From positions 12,549,132 through 12,613,131 of the forward strand of contig NC_066838.1 in NCBI RefSeq assembly GCF_001640805.2: a stretch of DNA of 64,000 bases, given 5' to 3'. Every line of letters begins with the position of its first letter. Within the stretch, counting starts at the first letter, position 1. Below the pieces are notes generated by a model. It was not told where the DNA came from, searched no databases, and saw only the letters and a program-made list of their open reading frames with translations. The DNA is from Lates calcarifer. Taxonomy: Eukaryota; Chordata; Actinopteri; Centropomidae. The position numbers were made by a program, and so were the translations under genes. Shown here piece by piece: positions 46,356 to 58,350 of the stretch.

Positions 46356-49300
46356 ATGAGTTCAGACCAGAGCGGGGAGCCGCCGCTGCTGCAGGAGGAG
46401 GCTGATCCGGGACCGAAGACCGGTGGGAAGGACGAGGCTCCGCTGGGGAGCGAGGGAGGGTCAGGCGGCATGGTAAGTGAGGCCTTCTTTAGCTACTGAG
46501 CTAAGGCTAACTGGCTAACCTGCTGTTGCTCGGTGGAAACCTGTTAGCACAGTACGCCCCCCACCCCCTCTGATATTTATCAGCAGCTAAAATTAACCCA
46601 AACAAGACACGTTTTAAGACACCGAGTTTCAGCTTGGCGTTGACTTTAGGACTATTTGTGTTATCAATTTCTGACAGTGTTTAATTGCGAGGTGAGGTTG
46701 ATTACCAAACAAAAACACAGCACATACGGCAGCACATAAATGACTACTAACTTACAGCCGGTATCGTTGCAGGCAGGTGATTTTACTCGGTCACCATCAC
46801 CCACATCTCCACTGCAGCTCCTCCAGATACACGGCTAACGCTAGCTTAGCCACTGTAACCACCAAGCTCATTAAGTAGTTTGCTGAGTAATCATTAGCTT
46901 ATAAGTTAAGTTATGACATAGCTGTAGAGGGACGACAGTGCTGTTTGGAGCGGACGAGTACAGATTGAGTTGTTTTCCATTTTATAAGTGATCGATGCTT
47001 CAGTTATTGGCCGAAGAAGATAACCGTTCATTCACTCTAATGTTATCCGTTAGCTAATCGCGCTGCTAGCTAACCTAGCTAGCGCAGTGACATGCGTTGC
47101 AAATACCTGGCCTGTGCGGCGCAGCGCAGTCAGCTGACATTACTTGGCTCGCCACGGCCTGTAACACAGAAGCATGCATTGTAACCATGTGTCAAGTTGC
47201 ACTGCACATAAATGTTGGTGCTCTTTTGAATGACACTGGGGCCTAGCCATTTTCCAAATCCGTTCTTGTATACTTGGTGGAGAGAGGTGTCTTGGGGCAT
47301 ATTGTGCCTGGCAGCTGTTCTTGTCAGGCCCATTGCTTTTGCAGCAGAAGCGAGTGGATCTATTAGCAGGTGGATAGTGACAATGTCAAAAGAAGCAACT
47401 AGTAAATTTGACAGTTACTGGCCTTTCAGAGTTAGTGTACAGCTGTCATCCACTCCTCTTTGGATGAAAGTACAAATCCACAGTTAGTTCACATCAGTGT
47501 CTGTATGCCTTAATATGTACTGTATGTGGTCTATTCTTGGTCACAGATCTTTGCAGGGTCAGGATTTCTCCTGCCAGTCCACAGTCCCTTTTGATATGGA
47601 AGGAGTCAGAGCTGTTCCTTGAATAATGAGCAACTAATATATAAATATGCTCACGAAAGTTATTTTAAAGTAACATACTCTTAGCTTATGTTGGCTTGCT
47701 GTTTTACCTGGTCATGTCCACATTTTTTTTAGCTGCAGACTTTTTGGTTACACAAAGCTTTTATAATCATTCTCCTCCTTGAGGTTAACACACTGATAGC
47801 CTCTTTTGTTGACGGGGGGATCATGGGGCCCCTGTGTGGGGACATTTCATTGTACTTCTCTGGTTTCCAATTATATGCCATGGAAGCCCAGTGGTATGCA
47901 GGTGTTCCCGCTATCCTAACATTACACCAGGTGATTTCATTCAGTGCCCCTGCAGTATGAGGTTAAATTAATTAGGGAAATCAGCAGGTGTAGTGATGGC
48001 CGAAACCTGCATACTCTCAGCCCTCTGTGGTTCATTGTTGGTGACTGCAGCTTAATTCCTTGTTAAACTATGTCTGTTTTCTGTGTGTTTGTTGATGCTA
48101 CTGTGATAGTGGACGTGCCATCGTACACAGTTTAACAGATGTAATGTTTACTTACAAAACAAAAGGTAAGATTGGATTCAGTTTCAGACAAGCTCAATAC
48201 TTACGGGAGATAAATTTGTTTGATACATAAGCATTGCAGGGTCAAAACTAAATCTTTATTGTCCTAATTCTATGGCGAGATTAAAATACTTGCCTGTAAG
48301 CAATTAGATGTTTTACTGTTTATTTATTTTCCAAGTCCACTGCTTTAATTACATCAAGTTATCATGTTGCTCTCAGGCTTCCACCTTGATGGCCATAGTT
48401 TTTCAAAAGCCATTACATCTCACATGATAGCTATTAGGTTTATTTAATGCATTGAAGACACTCAGTGCTCACTGCTTCATGCAATGAGTAACTCAGTGTG
48501 TTTGTGTAGATAAACAAATGAGTCCTAGTGGTTTGACTGGATAATTACCAAACATACTAGATACTGTAGTACTGTACTGTTGCGGGTTTAAAATCTGTTC
48601 AGTCATCAACAAATATGTTTGAACAGCTCTGGTTTTTCAAAAATCTTCATTCATTCTGACTGAATTGTCCGGGAATTAAGGATGTAAGATGCCAAGCAGA
48701 GATGAGATGGCAAAACTGAGGTGAATCAGCAAGAATATTAAATACATGATACTCAATGTGGTGTAGGTCTGAATAGTAGATGCAGCACATTAGTCACATT
48801 CAGATCCATTCAAATATAAATGAGCTGTCAAACTATTATCTACATTGGCTTCCTCTGTTTGTTTAAAATGTTTGATTAAGCTAAAGTGCACACACAGTTC
48901 TGCTTTTAATGTTGATATGAATTGCACTCTTCTGATCCTGCTGTTTCTGCTTTGAAGGTCACCTCTAAGGGCGCTGGTTTGAACCCAAATGCCAAGGTGT
49001 GGCAGGAGATGCCTGTGGCCCCCAGCGAGGCTGTCACCAACAGCCCTCATTGGCCCCCCTCAGACATCAGTGAGGGTGAGCTTCACTTCCACCGGCCCAT
49101 TTAAATATCCATCAAAAAAGTAATAATAGCTTCTGTTACAATTTACAGAGCTTTAAAGTTTGAAAAACAGTGTTTCTGTGCAACACTGGACATGTCCATT
49201 GATATAAATACAGGCCTTTTTTCAGGCTGACACCAGCTATACCAGTTATTCTCATGTTTTTAGTTTCAACACTTTCCTTGACAACATCTGTAAACATTTC

Positions 49301-52300
49301 ATCTTTACTAACACAGTGCAATGGCCCTGTATGTATGGAGATAGATGAGGTGAAGCAGGCCTGAAAATTGGGCTGTCGGTTCTGAATGAAACTCTTCACC
49401 TTGTTCGCAGGTTATTCTGAGCCTTCGTCTGCTGGGTGCAAGCAGTACACTGTGGGATTCACAGCCCTGGATGACAGCGGCTCCACAGCAACAGCTGAGA
49501 TAGCAGTAAATGGAATGGACCCTCCAGAGTTGGGCTTTTCCCCCTGCTGAGTCCACAACAGGGACCTCAGGTCAGTCACGTCACATCACATGCAGTCGTC
49601 TCCAAACACCAACTGTGACTGCAACTAAGGATTATTCTGGTTTTCAATGCATTTGTCCATTTTTTTTCAAATCTAAATAATAAAGATTGCATTGAATATG
49701 ACATTTTACATGTGCTGGCAGCTTAAATACAACACTCTTCTGTGAGTATCACCTCACAAATCTGTTTTCCATTGCAGCACATACACCAGTCTCTAAATGC
49801 TAAAAAATGCTAAATGCTAAATGCTTCTGCTAAAGCCGAGTGTCTTTCACTTGTTTGATACTGATTAATCAACTTTTCACGTTTCTTGACACCAACATTT
49901 TGTCTTTTGGTCCCCAGTGGATTCCAAAGCTGAAGAACAGCCAATCTCCTCTGAGAATCTACGAGAGTCTCTAAAGAAAGAGCTGGAGTTTTATTTCTCT
50001 AGGTAAGAGACAAGCACTCAGAGCACCTTTATGCTGTAGAATTTGGAAAGTAGACACATTTTTTCCCAAGTCAAGAGAAGGCTGATCTACATTGATTTGT
50101 TGTTTTGTAATTTCTAGAGAAAACCTCTCGAAGGATTTGTACCTGATGTCCCAGATGGACAGTGACCAGTTTGTCCCCATTTGGACTATAGCTAGCATGG
50201 AGGGCATCAAGGTCCTCACCACTGACATGGACCTCATCCTGGATGTGTTGAGATGTAAGTGAAAGGTTTACAGATGCCACATGTCACAAATCAGGTGCAT
50301 ACATCTGTGGTGTGTCTAGATTTAAATACCCTGAATTTTACCCTCAGCCTCACCGATGGTACAAGTGGATGAGAAAGGAGAGAAGGTGCGTCCTAATCAC
50401 AAGCGGTGCATTATCATCCTGAGGGAGGTCCCTGAAACCACACCTGTTGAGGTAAAGATCACTTGCCAATAAAAACTGAATGTGCTTGGAGTCATCTGAT
50501 CGTCTTTGATGATTAGATCAAGTATGAGACCTTTGTTTGTTCTCTAATTCACAGGAAGTGGAGTCACTGTTCAAAAATGACAACTGTCCAAAGGTGATAA
50601 GTGTTGAGTTTGCACATAACAACAACTGGTACATCACATTCCAATCAGACACGGATGCTCAGCAGGTAACGTTCACCTTTCCCTCACACTGTCTGGAGTA
50701 TTCAGTTGAAATGTTGCACCTTGAATTGCCTTGTGATTCTCTCTTACACTCCCCTAGGCGTACAAGTATTTGCGAGAGGAAGTAAAAACATTTCAGGGAA
50801 AACCCATCATGGTGAGTCAAATTAAAACTCTTGTGTCATTTTGGAAAAGCCTGTTTGAGACGTTGTCATTTTACACGTCCTCCTTTCCTGCTCACAGGCC
50901 AGGATAAAGGCCATCAACACGTTCTTTGCGAAGAATGGCTACCGTAGCATGGACAGCAGCCTGTACGCCCAGCAGTCCCAGAGCCAGTCCCAGTACAGCT
51001 CTCCGCTCTACATGCAGCACCTCTACCCCCAGCAGCAGTACCCAGTCTACGGCATCGTACCACCCACCTGGACGCCTTCGCCCACACCGTATTTTGAAAC
51101 TCCTCTGGTGAGACACACTGCACTTCACACGGTTACGCAGCTGCACAAACCCACCTGTCATCGCGCCTCAGTTTAATACCTTCCCTTCCAGTTGCAGTTG
51201 ATTTTGTCTTGTTTTGTGCATCATCAGCATTCAGTAGGTAAATCTCACAAAGAAGAACTCAACTTTGAAAGCCACATGTAACACACTGGCAGTGGTTGTC
51301 AGCTGGAGTCCCATTGCACTAACAAGAAACACCTGCATAATCACTTATTAGTCATCGCCAGAAATGCGTAGAGTGAATTCAAAAGAGTCCTTCCCTTCTT
51401 GCAGTTTGAATTGTCAGTAGACACAAACACATAATATTTTACATAACAACGAGCCAGTCAAAATATTCTGCATTTCTATAAAGCAGTTGTACATCCAGAG
51501 CAAACATATGGAACAAATAATGCTGCACATTTATTTTCAGGGTCTTGTGAATAAATGCACAGGATTTGTTAACACTGCCTTTTTTTCCCCTCGTGCAGGC
51601 ACCATTTCCCAACAGTAGCTTTGTGAATGGATTTGCCTCTGCTGGACACTACAAAACCGGCTCCAGTTCTCTTAATATCACTCGGCCATTCAACAGAAAC
51701 CGGTAAGGACTTCTTTTTCCCAGATGCCAGTTGTTAATTTGTGAGTTTATTATTTATTTATTTTTTTTTAAGTTTTGACTTAAATCCAAGTCTGCTATAT
51801 ACACTTATTCTAACTGGAATGTTTTACCACTTGTGTCATTGATTGCATGAAGTTAAAACAGTGAACATCAGATCATCTGCAGTAAAGTTTTGTCTAAAGA
51901 AAATGTAACCGCACCAGGGAACTGTTCTTCACTCCCTGTCTTCTTACTGTCCCCACAGTGTCCCCCTCTATTCAAGAAAGAATGTAATAAATGCCTTCAG
52001 GTACCACTGTTATACTGTACAATAAGCTTCATCGCTACCCTCATCTCTTACCATACTGCAGCAGCAAATGACTAAATCCATAACGGGGCCCATGCCTTCT
52101 GCCAGTCAGACTTTTACAGCCATTATCATTGTCATCACTGTGATAAATGTTTGTTGCCAGGTAATGGACATCCTGGAATTGTCGTGTCATTTGATAAATG
52201 TAGGCTTGCCTACTAAATGGCAGCAGCTGCTATTTGATTCTGAGCAATTGGCTTTTTCCAGTTGGCTTCAAAAAGATCCTCTCTGCATTTACATTATCTC

Positions 52301-53510
52301 ATGTAACAGTTTCTCTCCATCACAACTAACCATCTATTTTATTTATTTATTTTTTTAAATTCCTCATTTTACCGCTGCTTTCTTTGTCCGTGATCGTATT
52401 ACCATACGCCATGTGTTACATGCTATAACAAACAATTGCTGGCAGTTTGAAGCTGAGTCTAAGTCAGCTGTCGAGCTTTAATCTGTATGCTTCAGATCTT
52501 TTGCAAAGAGATGACAACTTTGCAAGTTTGTTTAAAGAGTGAAAAAGCAGCTTCACAAAGAAATATCTCACTGTACTCTTCCTGAATCAGACCCAGGGAT
52601 GAGATCATGATGCGCATAGAGGGAAATCAGGGAGTGGAGTAACTGGCTTTGGTTCTCTCTTTCTCCTCTTTATCTTCTCCCTGTCCTTCATTTCTCTCTA
52701 TCCTTCCCTTCCAAAGTCGGGTGCTTCCCTCGCCTCCCGATGAGCGTTGAGATTATGAGATCTGAGGGTCACAAAACTCATGAGATGATCAATCCAAGTG
52801 AATCACACTGACAATCAGTATCTGACTTTTCAGTTTTATTTGTGGTTCATTTAGACATTAGTAGCCTGTCTAGGTCTTAAATGGGTGTTGTCAGCTCTAC
52901 TCATTTAGTTTATGATTGGTTGCAGATTGCCAAACACGCAGTTCAGTCTTTTGACATCAGGGTCTTCGCTGCTTCAACCAATCATGAGCCCAGATGTAGT
53001 CCAAAAGCCATGCATGTCTACACATTTACCCCGAGGACACAGCATGCTGTCCTTCCATTCCTCCAGCAAACTGTCTGGTTTGAATTGGTGCCGTCAGTGT
53101 TTCCTTTGAACTCGTTTAGCTGTTTCAGCCTCCATTATCTGAAAATTGTTGAGGGACCCCCAAAATATAGCAGGTACAGGCTTATTACAGTCTGTTCCAG
53201 TTACAGTCCCATAACCACTGTGATTATAGTGCAGTTTTCTCTATACAAACACAACCTCCACTGTGGTTACACATGTTATAGCCCATTAAACTGGATGTTG
53301 TCCCTTCATGAAGGTTATAATGTTCAGTTTGTGTAGAGAGGTGTTGACTCAACTTAGGGGTCATTTTGGAGGCTGCAGCTTGTGGTGCTGTTGAACTGTA
53401 TTATATTATACTGACGGGTCTTTGTATTATTTTCTCCACCTCATTTATATCAATGAGGGTAAACTAAATAACAGAAACACCATTTCAATAAACATGTTGC
53501 CAAAAAAATG

Positions 53511-53544
<34 letters not shown>

Positions 53545-55914
53545 TACATATATATATATATATGTGTGTGTTTTTTTGTTGTGTGTTTTTTTTTTTTTAA
53601 ATTTTTAAAAGCTGCACCTTTTTAAAAATGTCAGGTGGTAATGGACAGTATTTGCATTTTTTAGTAAATGGGCTTCCATGTGAAACTACCAGAATGGTCA
53701 GTGTAACGCCTCCTGAACTTTATTCTTAAGTTCTTGAGGCCAAAATCTTCAAAAAGCTAAAAGGCTGTACAGGAAACACTGGTTGCCAGTATGTCTTAAG
53801 AGTTTTGTTATTGGCCTCGCTCATCTTCACCTGTCCCCCACCCAAACTGCAACAGAAACCATGTGAAGCCCCAGGTGAGGACGAGCGACGTGAACCCAGC
53901 GTCCATAACTCCTGTCGCCTTGGAGAGCCTGACTGGGCTGCGCAGCCCACAGCCTCCCGCCACCGTTGCTGCCGCCACTAACCCAGTCCAGACGGCCTCT
54001 GACCTGGGGACAGCGTTCTCTCATCTCTCCTCCTCCTCCTCCTCTTTGGACCCCAGTGACGACAGTGGCATGTCTGGACGTGGAAGGTGACCCTGTTTTG
54101 TCTGTTTCACTCACTGTCTGATTTGTACCAGGCTGTGACGAGACGGCCGCCGCTCGTGTGCTGCGATCTGATTTGTGACACTTGACGTAATGTTGAATCA
54201 GCACTGACAGGTAATTTAATTGCATTTCAGACGGAGCACAACCTACAGAGGAACACGGAGGAGGCGAGAAGACGAACGGATTGCGGTAAACAGCAGTTTC
54301 ATCTTGTGCATTTAAAAAAAAAACAAAAAAAAACGTGTTGTGTTTACAGCACGAACTGTCTCGTGATCTTTCCTTGTTGGCTCTGTTTCCAATTTCCTTT
54401 TCCAGAGGCCTGTACCACTAGCAGAGGTCAAGGTTTCTCCACCCAAGTTTGACTTGGCCGCCACCAATTTCCCACCCCTTCCTGGCTGCGTGGTCAGCAC
54501 ACAGGGAGAGCCAGTGCTAGAAAACCGAATGTCAGATGTTGTACGTGGTCTGTACAGAGACAAGGTAAGAAACACAGACTGTAACAAATCTCTTGTATAT
54601 ACTGCACTGATTGCATTGCGGAGAGCAGGACTTCAGAGAAGATGTAATGTGCATGACTCCTTGCTTTTTATAGTCAGAACAAGCCAATAAAGAAGCCACT
54701 GTGAGTCAAGGTTCAGGCCAAGCCTCAGTCACAGACGAGACTGCGGCTGTCTCAAGTCCTGCCCTGGCAGCAGCAAAACCTGCTACACAACCACTTGGAC
54801 CCTCGGCCCCCAGGTATGATTTTCTCAGTAGTTAGAGTGCAATTCAGGATATTTAGGAGTCACGTCTGTATTAAAGTCAAGGTATTAACTCAAATGTCTG
54901 AAACTGTTGCTCTGACAGTGTCACTCGTCAGGAGAAGAGGGTTGAACGGGCAGAGGTCCCAGCTCCAAGAGCGACCCCGCGCACACCTGTTCAGACTACT
55001 GTCAACCCCTCCACCTCCAACTCTTCTTCCTCCTCCTCCTCCTCTTCTTCCTTCTCCTCCTCCTCCTCCTCCACACAGCCTGTGCCTAGCTCCAGGCCTC
55101 AGCCCTCTGCTGCCTCCACGCCAGCGACACCCAGCACGCCGGCCCCTGCTACAGCCACTATTCCCGCCTCTGCACAGGTGAGGATGTAAAGATGGCAAAC
55201 ATTTGAGTACAGTCGTCCTCCTGATGATGAGATCTTTTGCGCATAGAGGGAAGTAAGGTAGTGGACTGACTGGCTTTGGTTCTCCTTCTCCTCTCTTTCA
55301 CTCTCCTTCTGTGTGTCTGTCTCTTTTTTTTTTTCCCCCTCTCTACCCTTTCCCACCGCAAGTCCAGAACGTTCACTGCCGCCCCAATGAGCGTTAAGAT
55401 TATGAGATCTGAGGGTTTCACAAAAATTAATGTGTAAATGGGATTGTTTGCAACATTTAAAAAAAAAAAAATTATGCTCTCTCTCTCTCTCTCTCCCAAA
55501 CCCCCCCCCGCCTTGGTTCAGGAGCCACGTAAGCTCAGCTACGCAGAGGTGTGCCAACGGCCACCCAAGGACCCTCCCCCCGCGGCCCCAGCCCCAGCTC
55601 CCTCCGGCACAGCGCCAGGCCAGCCGTTGCGTGAGCTGCGTGTCAACAAGGCCGAGGAGCCAGGCTCCAGCGGCGGCCCCGGAGAGAAGCAAGAGAAAAG
55701 TCACGACAGGGAGGGGGGGTGGGAATGCAAGGAGAGCCGGCCGCCACGCGAACGTGACTCTCAAGGCTACTACCGCAGCAACGGCCCCAGAGGCACCGGG
55801 GGCCTCAAGTTCCGGGACCAGAGGCGCCCGCCTCCGGCCCGACGCAGCTCCCCCCAGGGAGGCTACAGGCACACTGGCAAAGAGCAGAATATCCCACCAG
55901 TATCGCCAAAGTAA
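46356..55914 (+). CDS. larp4: La-related protein 4; reading frame broken by one extra base in exon 3
   Basis: Sixteen exons: 46356-46472, 48958-49075, 49411-49570, 49918-50002, 50118-50254, 50348-50451, 50555-50665, 50758-50811, 50898-51107, 51599-51702, 53856-54086, 54231-54285, 54406-54564, 54674-54813, 54919-55177, 55522-55914. All joins keep phase except inside exon 3, where TGA 49548-49550 interrupts it. Dropping one base of the TTTTCCCCC run at 49536-49544 restores [16 protein letters not shown] and gives 811 residues. The variant PAM2w poly(A)-binding-protein motif LNPNAKVW is at 47-54, the La motif at about 143-220 ([19 protein letters not shown]), and the RRM-like domain at about 225-300. 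Further on come ETPLAPFPN, a RRR-rich stretch, FPPLPG, a long poly-Ser tract and [12 protein letters not shown], with the end IPPVSPK. Known role: a cytoplasmic mRNA-binding protein that lengthens poly(A) tails and stabilises mRNAs with PABP. LARP4 rather than LARP4B, by the [18 protein letters not shown] segment. Confidence 0.93.
46473..48957 (+). other. larp4 intron 1
   Basis: The first 600 bp continue the CpG-type promoter region, with repeated GCTAAC/GTTAGC/GCTAGC words (46490-46515, 46830-46850, 47040-47080). The remainder is A/T-rich and holds no supported exon. Short frames here are chance. Confidence 0.5.
52598..52774 (+). other. Conserved intronic element, copy 1 (larp4 intron 10)
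   Basis: It opens GATGAGATC, then TGCGCATAGAGGGAA and ACTGGCTTTGGTTCTC. A pyrimidine tract of about 70 bp follows, then GATGAGCG and GATTATGAGATCTGAGGG, ending with CACAAA. The same ordered blocks recur in intron 15 (55223-55423) in the same orientation. In this copy GACCC (52590-52594) and GGGTC (52766-52770) could pair to close the element. It is not an exon (no frame, no splice partners). Identity unknown: a small RNA, a splicing element or an unrecognised repeat. Confidence 0.5.
53510..53570. repeat. (TA)n microsatellite in larp4 intron 10
   Basis: Long TA dinucleotide run with short ACACA and TACA interruptions, ending in TGTGTG. Confidence 0.9.
55223..55423 (+). other. Conserved intronic element, copy 2 (larp4 intron 15)
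   Basis: Contains GATGATGAGATC, TTGCGCATAGAGGGAAG, ACTGGCTTTGGTTCTC, a pyrimidine tract, then AATGAGCGTT, GATTATGAGATCTGAGGG and CACAAA: the same blocks in the same order as copy 1. It fills most of the 344 bp intron before the last larp4 exon. ATGATGA (55224-55230) and CTGA (55409-55412) resemble boxes C and D, but the spacing is far longer than in ordinary box C/D snoRNAs. Confidence 0.5.
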
Positions 55915-58350
55915 AAACTTGATATGAATAGAAAAAAGATGTATGAATATATACATGGATATATATAATTATATAAAAATGAATAACATAAAAGCAACAA
56001 CATTATGGTAGCCACCTTCCCCCCTGGGACTTGTCCAGTGAAAAGCTTTTAAAATGACAATAAGACCGGGACATCCAGGACTAATGGGCAAAATGACACC
56101 TGAAGAACTTTTGACGAGTGATTTGAAAAGGAAACAAAAATCTTGTTTTGGCCTCCGGCATTATGCTTAACAGAATTTAAGTGCGATTTACCTGGAGGTC
56201 ATCTCGTTTATGCTCTGCTAAGAAGAGGTGGGATGCTGGGCTGTGTATATGGCCCTCTACCTTGTTTTTTTGTTTGTTTGTTTGTTTTTTTTTAATTTTA
56301 AAGAATAGATGTTGGTCTGCAAGAACAATATGCACTAAGAAGAAAAGAACATGCATATATGTCATGTACATATACAAAGATATCACTAACACGCAATGAG
56401 ACATCAGATTTTTTTTTTCTCGTGTGCTTAGAGTTGCAAGTATGACTGAAGGGTTGACTGATGTCTGTATGCATTGATTGTTAAACAAAATGATTGAAGT
56501 GCTACAGTGTGCTGTTGCACTAATGTAATGAAATGGATGATTTTTTTTTTTTTTGATTTTTACATCAGAGATTCAGAATCATTGTCCTGAAAGTGGACAG
56601 TGTGGTCTTCTAATGTATATTAATGAAATGTGTTCTATGGTGGTATTTTGATCCTGGTTCATGATTGGCTTCAGCCATCAGATATCAGAATCCGTTGATG
56701 TACGCGCCGCAGTCAGATGTGTGGTTTTGTTTGAAGCCGAAATCCACTTTGGGGGGTGCTCACTGGCCTGTTAGCCACGGTGAATCCGCTAGCCTGGTCC
56801 AAAGTTTTTCATGTTAAGTTTTATCTTTGCTATCTATCTGAAATGTTTTGAGTGTTCCCACTCCATTGGGTTCAGATTATTGTCATGTTGATAATCAGTC
56901 AGGTTTTCTGTTTACATGTTTGTTTGGGTTGTAGGGTGACGTATTTCTTGAGAGAGAGAAAAAAAAACAAAAAAACAGAAGAGTAGGTTAACGGTAAGAT
57001 TTGACTGTTCAGTGCACCTGATGGTTTAGGTGAGGTTTGGCTTTTCTACATCATCACAGGATATCCAGGTTAAGCTTATATCTGTGAATTGTTCTTAACA
57101 ATGGCATAGTGTCAAAAATTAGACTGAGGAGTGCTGTTAGCTGAGGATGATAGCATAACATATGGCAGCCGAGTCGTGGGTATAAAGAGAATTGGAACAT
57201 TTTTTTCACGTGCTATGTGCCAGCTGCCTACGATCATAGTGTGCTAGGATAAAGTTTTAATTTTTATTGACGAGGTCTGCTAAATAATGTAGTCTTTGGG
57301 GAAACTTTTGGCCCAGTGAAACTGGATTTTGAAGAAGCTGTAGAGGTGTAGTTGCCTATGCTATATTGTAATAACCCTTCACTAGAAATGTGTGTGGGAG
57401 AATGTAATTTGTTCTAGTTCTGAATTTACAGAGGGAGGCTTTTGACAGCAGGTATCCACCAGATTGTTTTGTGCTTTTAGGGTGAGTTTGCTGATTTGTT
57501 TTTGTTTTTTTTTTGTTTTTTTCTTCGTTTGTTTTTTTTTCTTTCCCTTTTTTAAAAATTTTTGAAAAAAACAAACAGGTTGACTTAGATTTTGAAGTTT
57601 GACTCACTGTATGTATTGCTTTTTAAATTTATTTATTTTAATTCTGATGCGCAACGCTTTTCTCCCAATCTTGGTAGGCTGGTTTCCCCAAAGTTGTGTG
57701 AAATCGCATTGGCAAAAATAAAATCACGCATATGACATTTATATACTGTTCAAGATGTCAGCTGAGAGAAAATACTTGATGCATTGGGTTTAGTAATGCA
57801 GTAAACGAGTAACCAATCACTGGGGCTGTTATTTCTTTTTCATTAATGAGTATGAGCAGCTAGTGATTTAGTATAATTAAATAAATGCACTAACTTGTTT
57901 TTAAAAAGAATCTTACTCATGAGTAATGTGAAATCATTTTAGAAGCATATGGTTGATGTTGACAGGCTTGCAAATACCTACAGGAATTGCTCCCCCTCCC
58001 TCCCCCCCTCCATATGTTTGGGTTATTTTCTGTTCATTTGGGTTGGGGTGGCAAAAGGAAAATATAGTAATGGATCAACCAAGTGTTTGAGACACAATCC
58101 TAGAACTGTATGAAATGTCACCAAAAATAAATTATTTTGATTTGGCTTTCCAGCGTCACATTTCTTTCTGCTATCTGGTGTTTTGTGCACATGACACATC
58201 AACAGCATCAAGTTGGATTCAAGTTGTCTCATCTTGAACGCCTGTACCAAACTGTCTTTTGTCTGCATCCTGTCAATGATGTGTGCTGCAAGCAGATAGA
58301 TTATGCCAAAGAGTCTTACGAACAATAAGGTCGGTTACGGATGAAATAAA
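55915..58350 (+). other. larp4 3' UTR with alternative poly(A) signals
   Basis: A long A/T-rich stretch with T and A homopolymers follows the stop. AATAAA occurs at about 57717-57722, 58125-58130 and 58345-58350, any of which could end the transcript. No other gene is supported here. Confidence 0.45.

Noticed and set aside
49501..49530. A micro-intron in larp4 exon 3 (GTAAAT ... CTCCAG) that would remove the frame problem
   Set aside because: It would be about 24 bp, too short for vertebrate splicing. A one-base homopolymer error is far simpler.
52612..52625. Resemblance of TGCGCATAGAGGG to part of U4atac snRNA
   Set aside because: Only about a dozen bases are similar. The rest of the snRNA, including its Sm site and stems, is missing.
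52881..53336. 151-codon + strand frame in larp4 intron 10
   Set aside because: No recognised domain, no splice signals linking it to larp4, and it lies among repeat-rich intron sequence. Probably chance.
55224..55412. Calling the larp4 intronic element a box C/D snoRNA
   Set aside because: ATGATGA and CTGA are present, but about 180 bp apart, without a good terminal stem in copy 2 or clear guide regions. The motifs are short enough to arise by chance.
55099..55956. 285-codon open frame on the minus strand across the last larp4 exons
   Set aside because: It is the antisense shadow of Pro/Ala/Ser-rich, GC-rich larp4 coding sequence. It has no domain and ignores the clear splice sites and conserved C-terminus on the plus strand.
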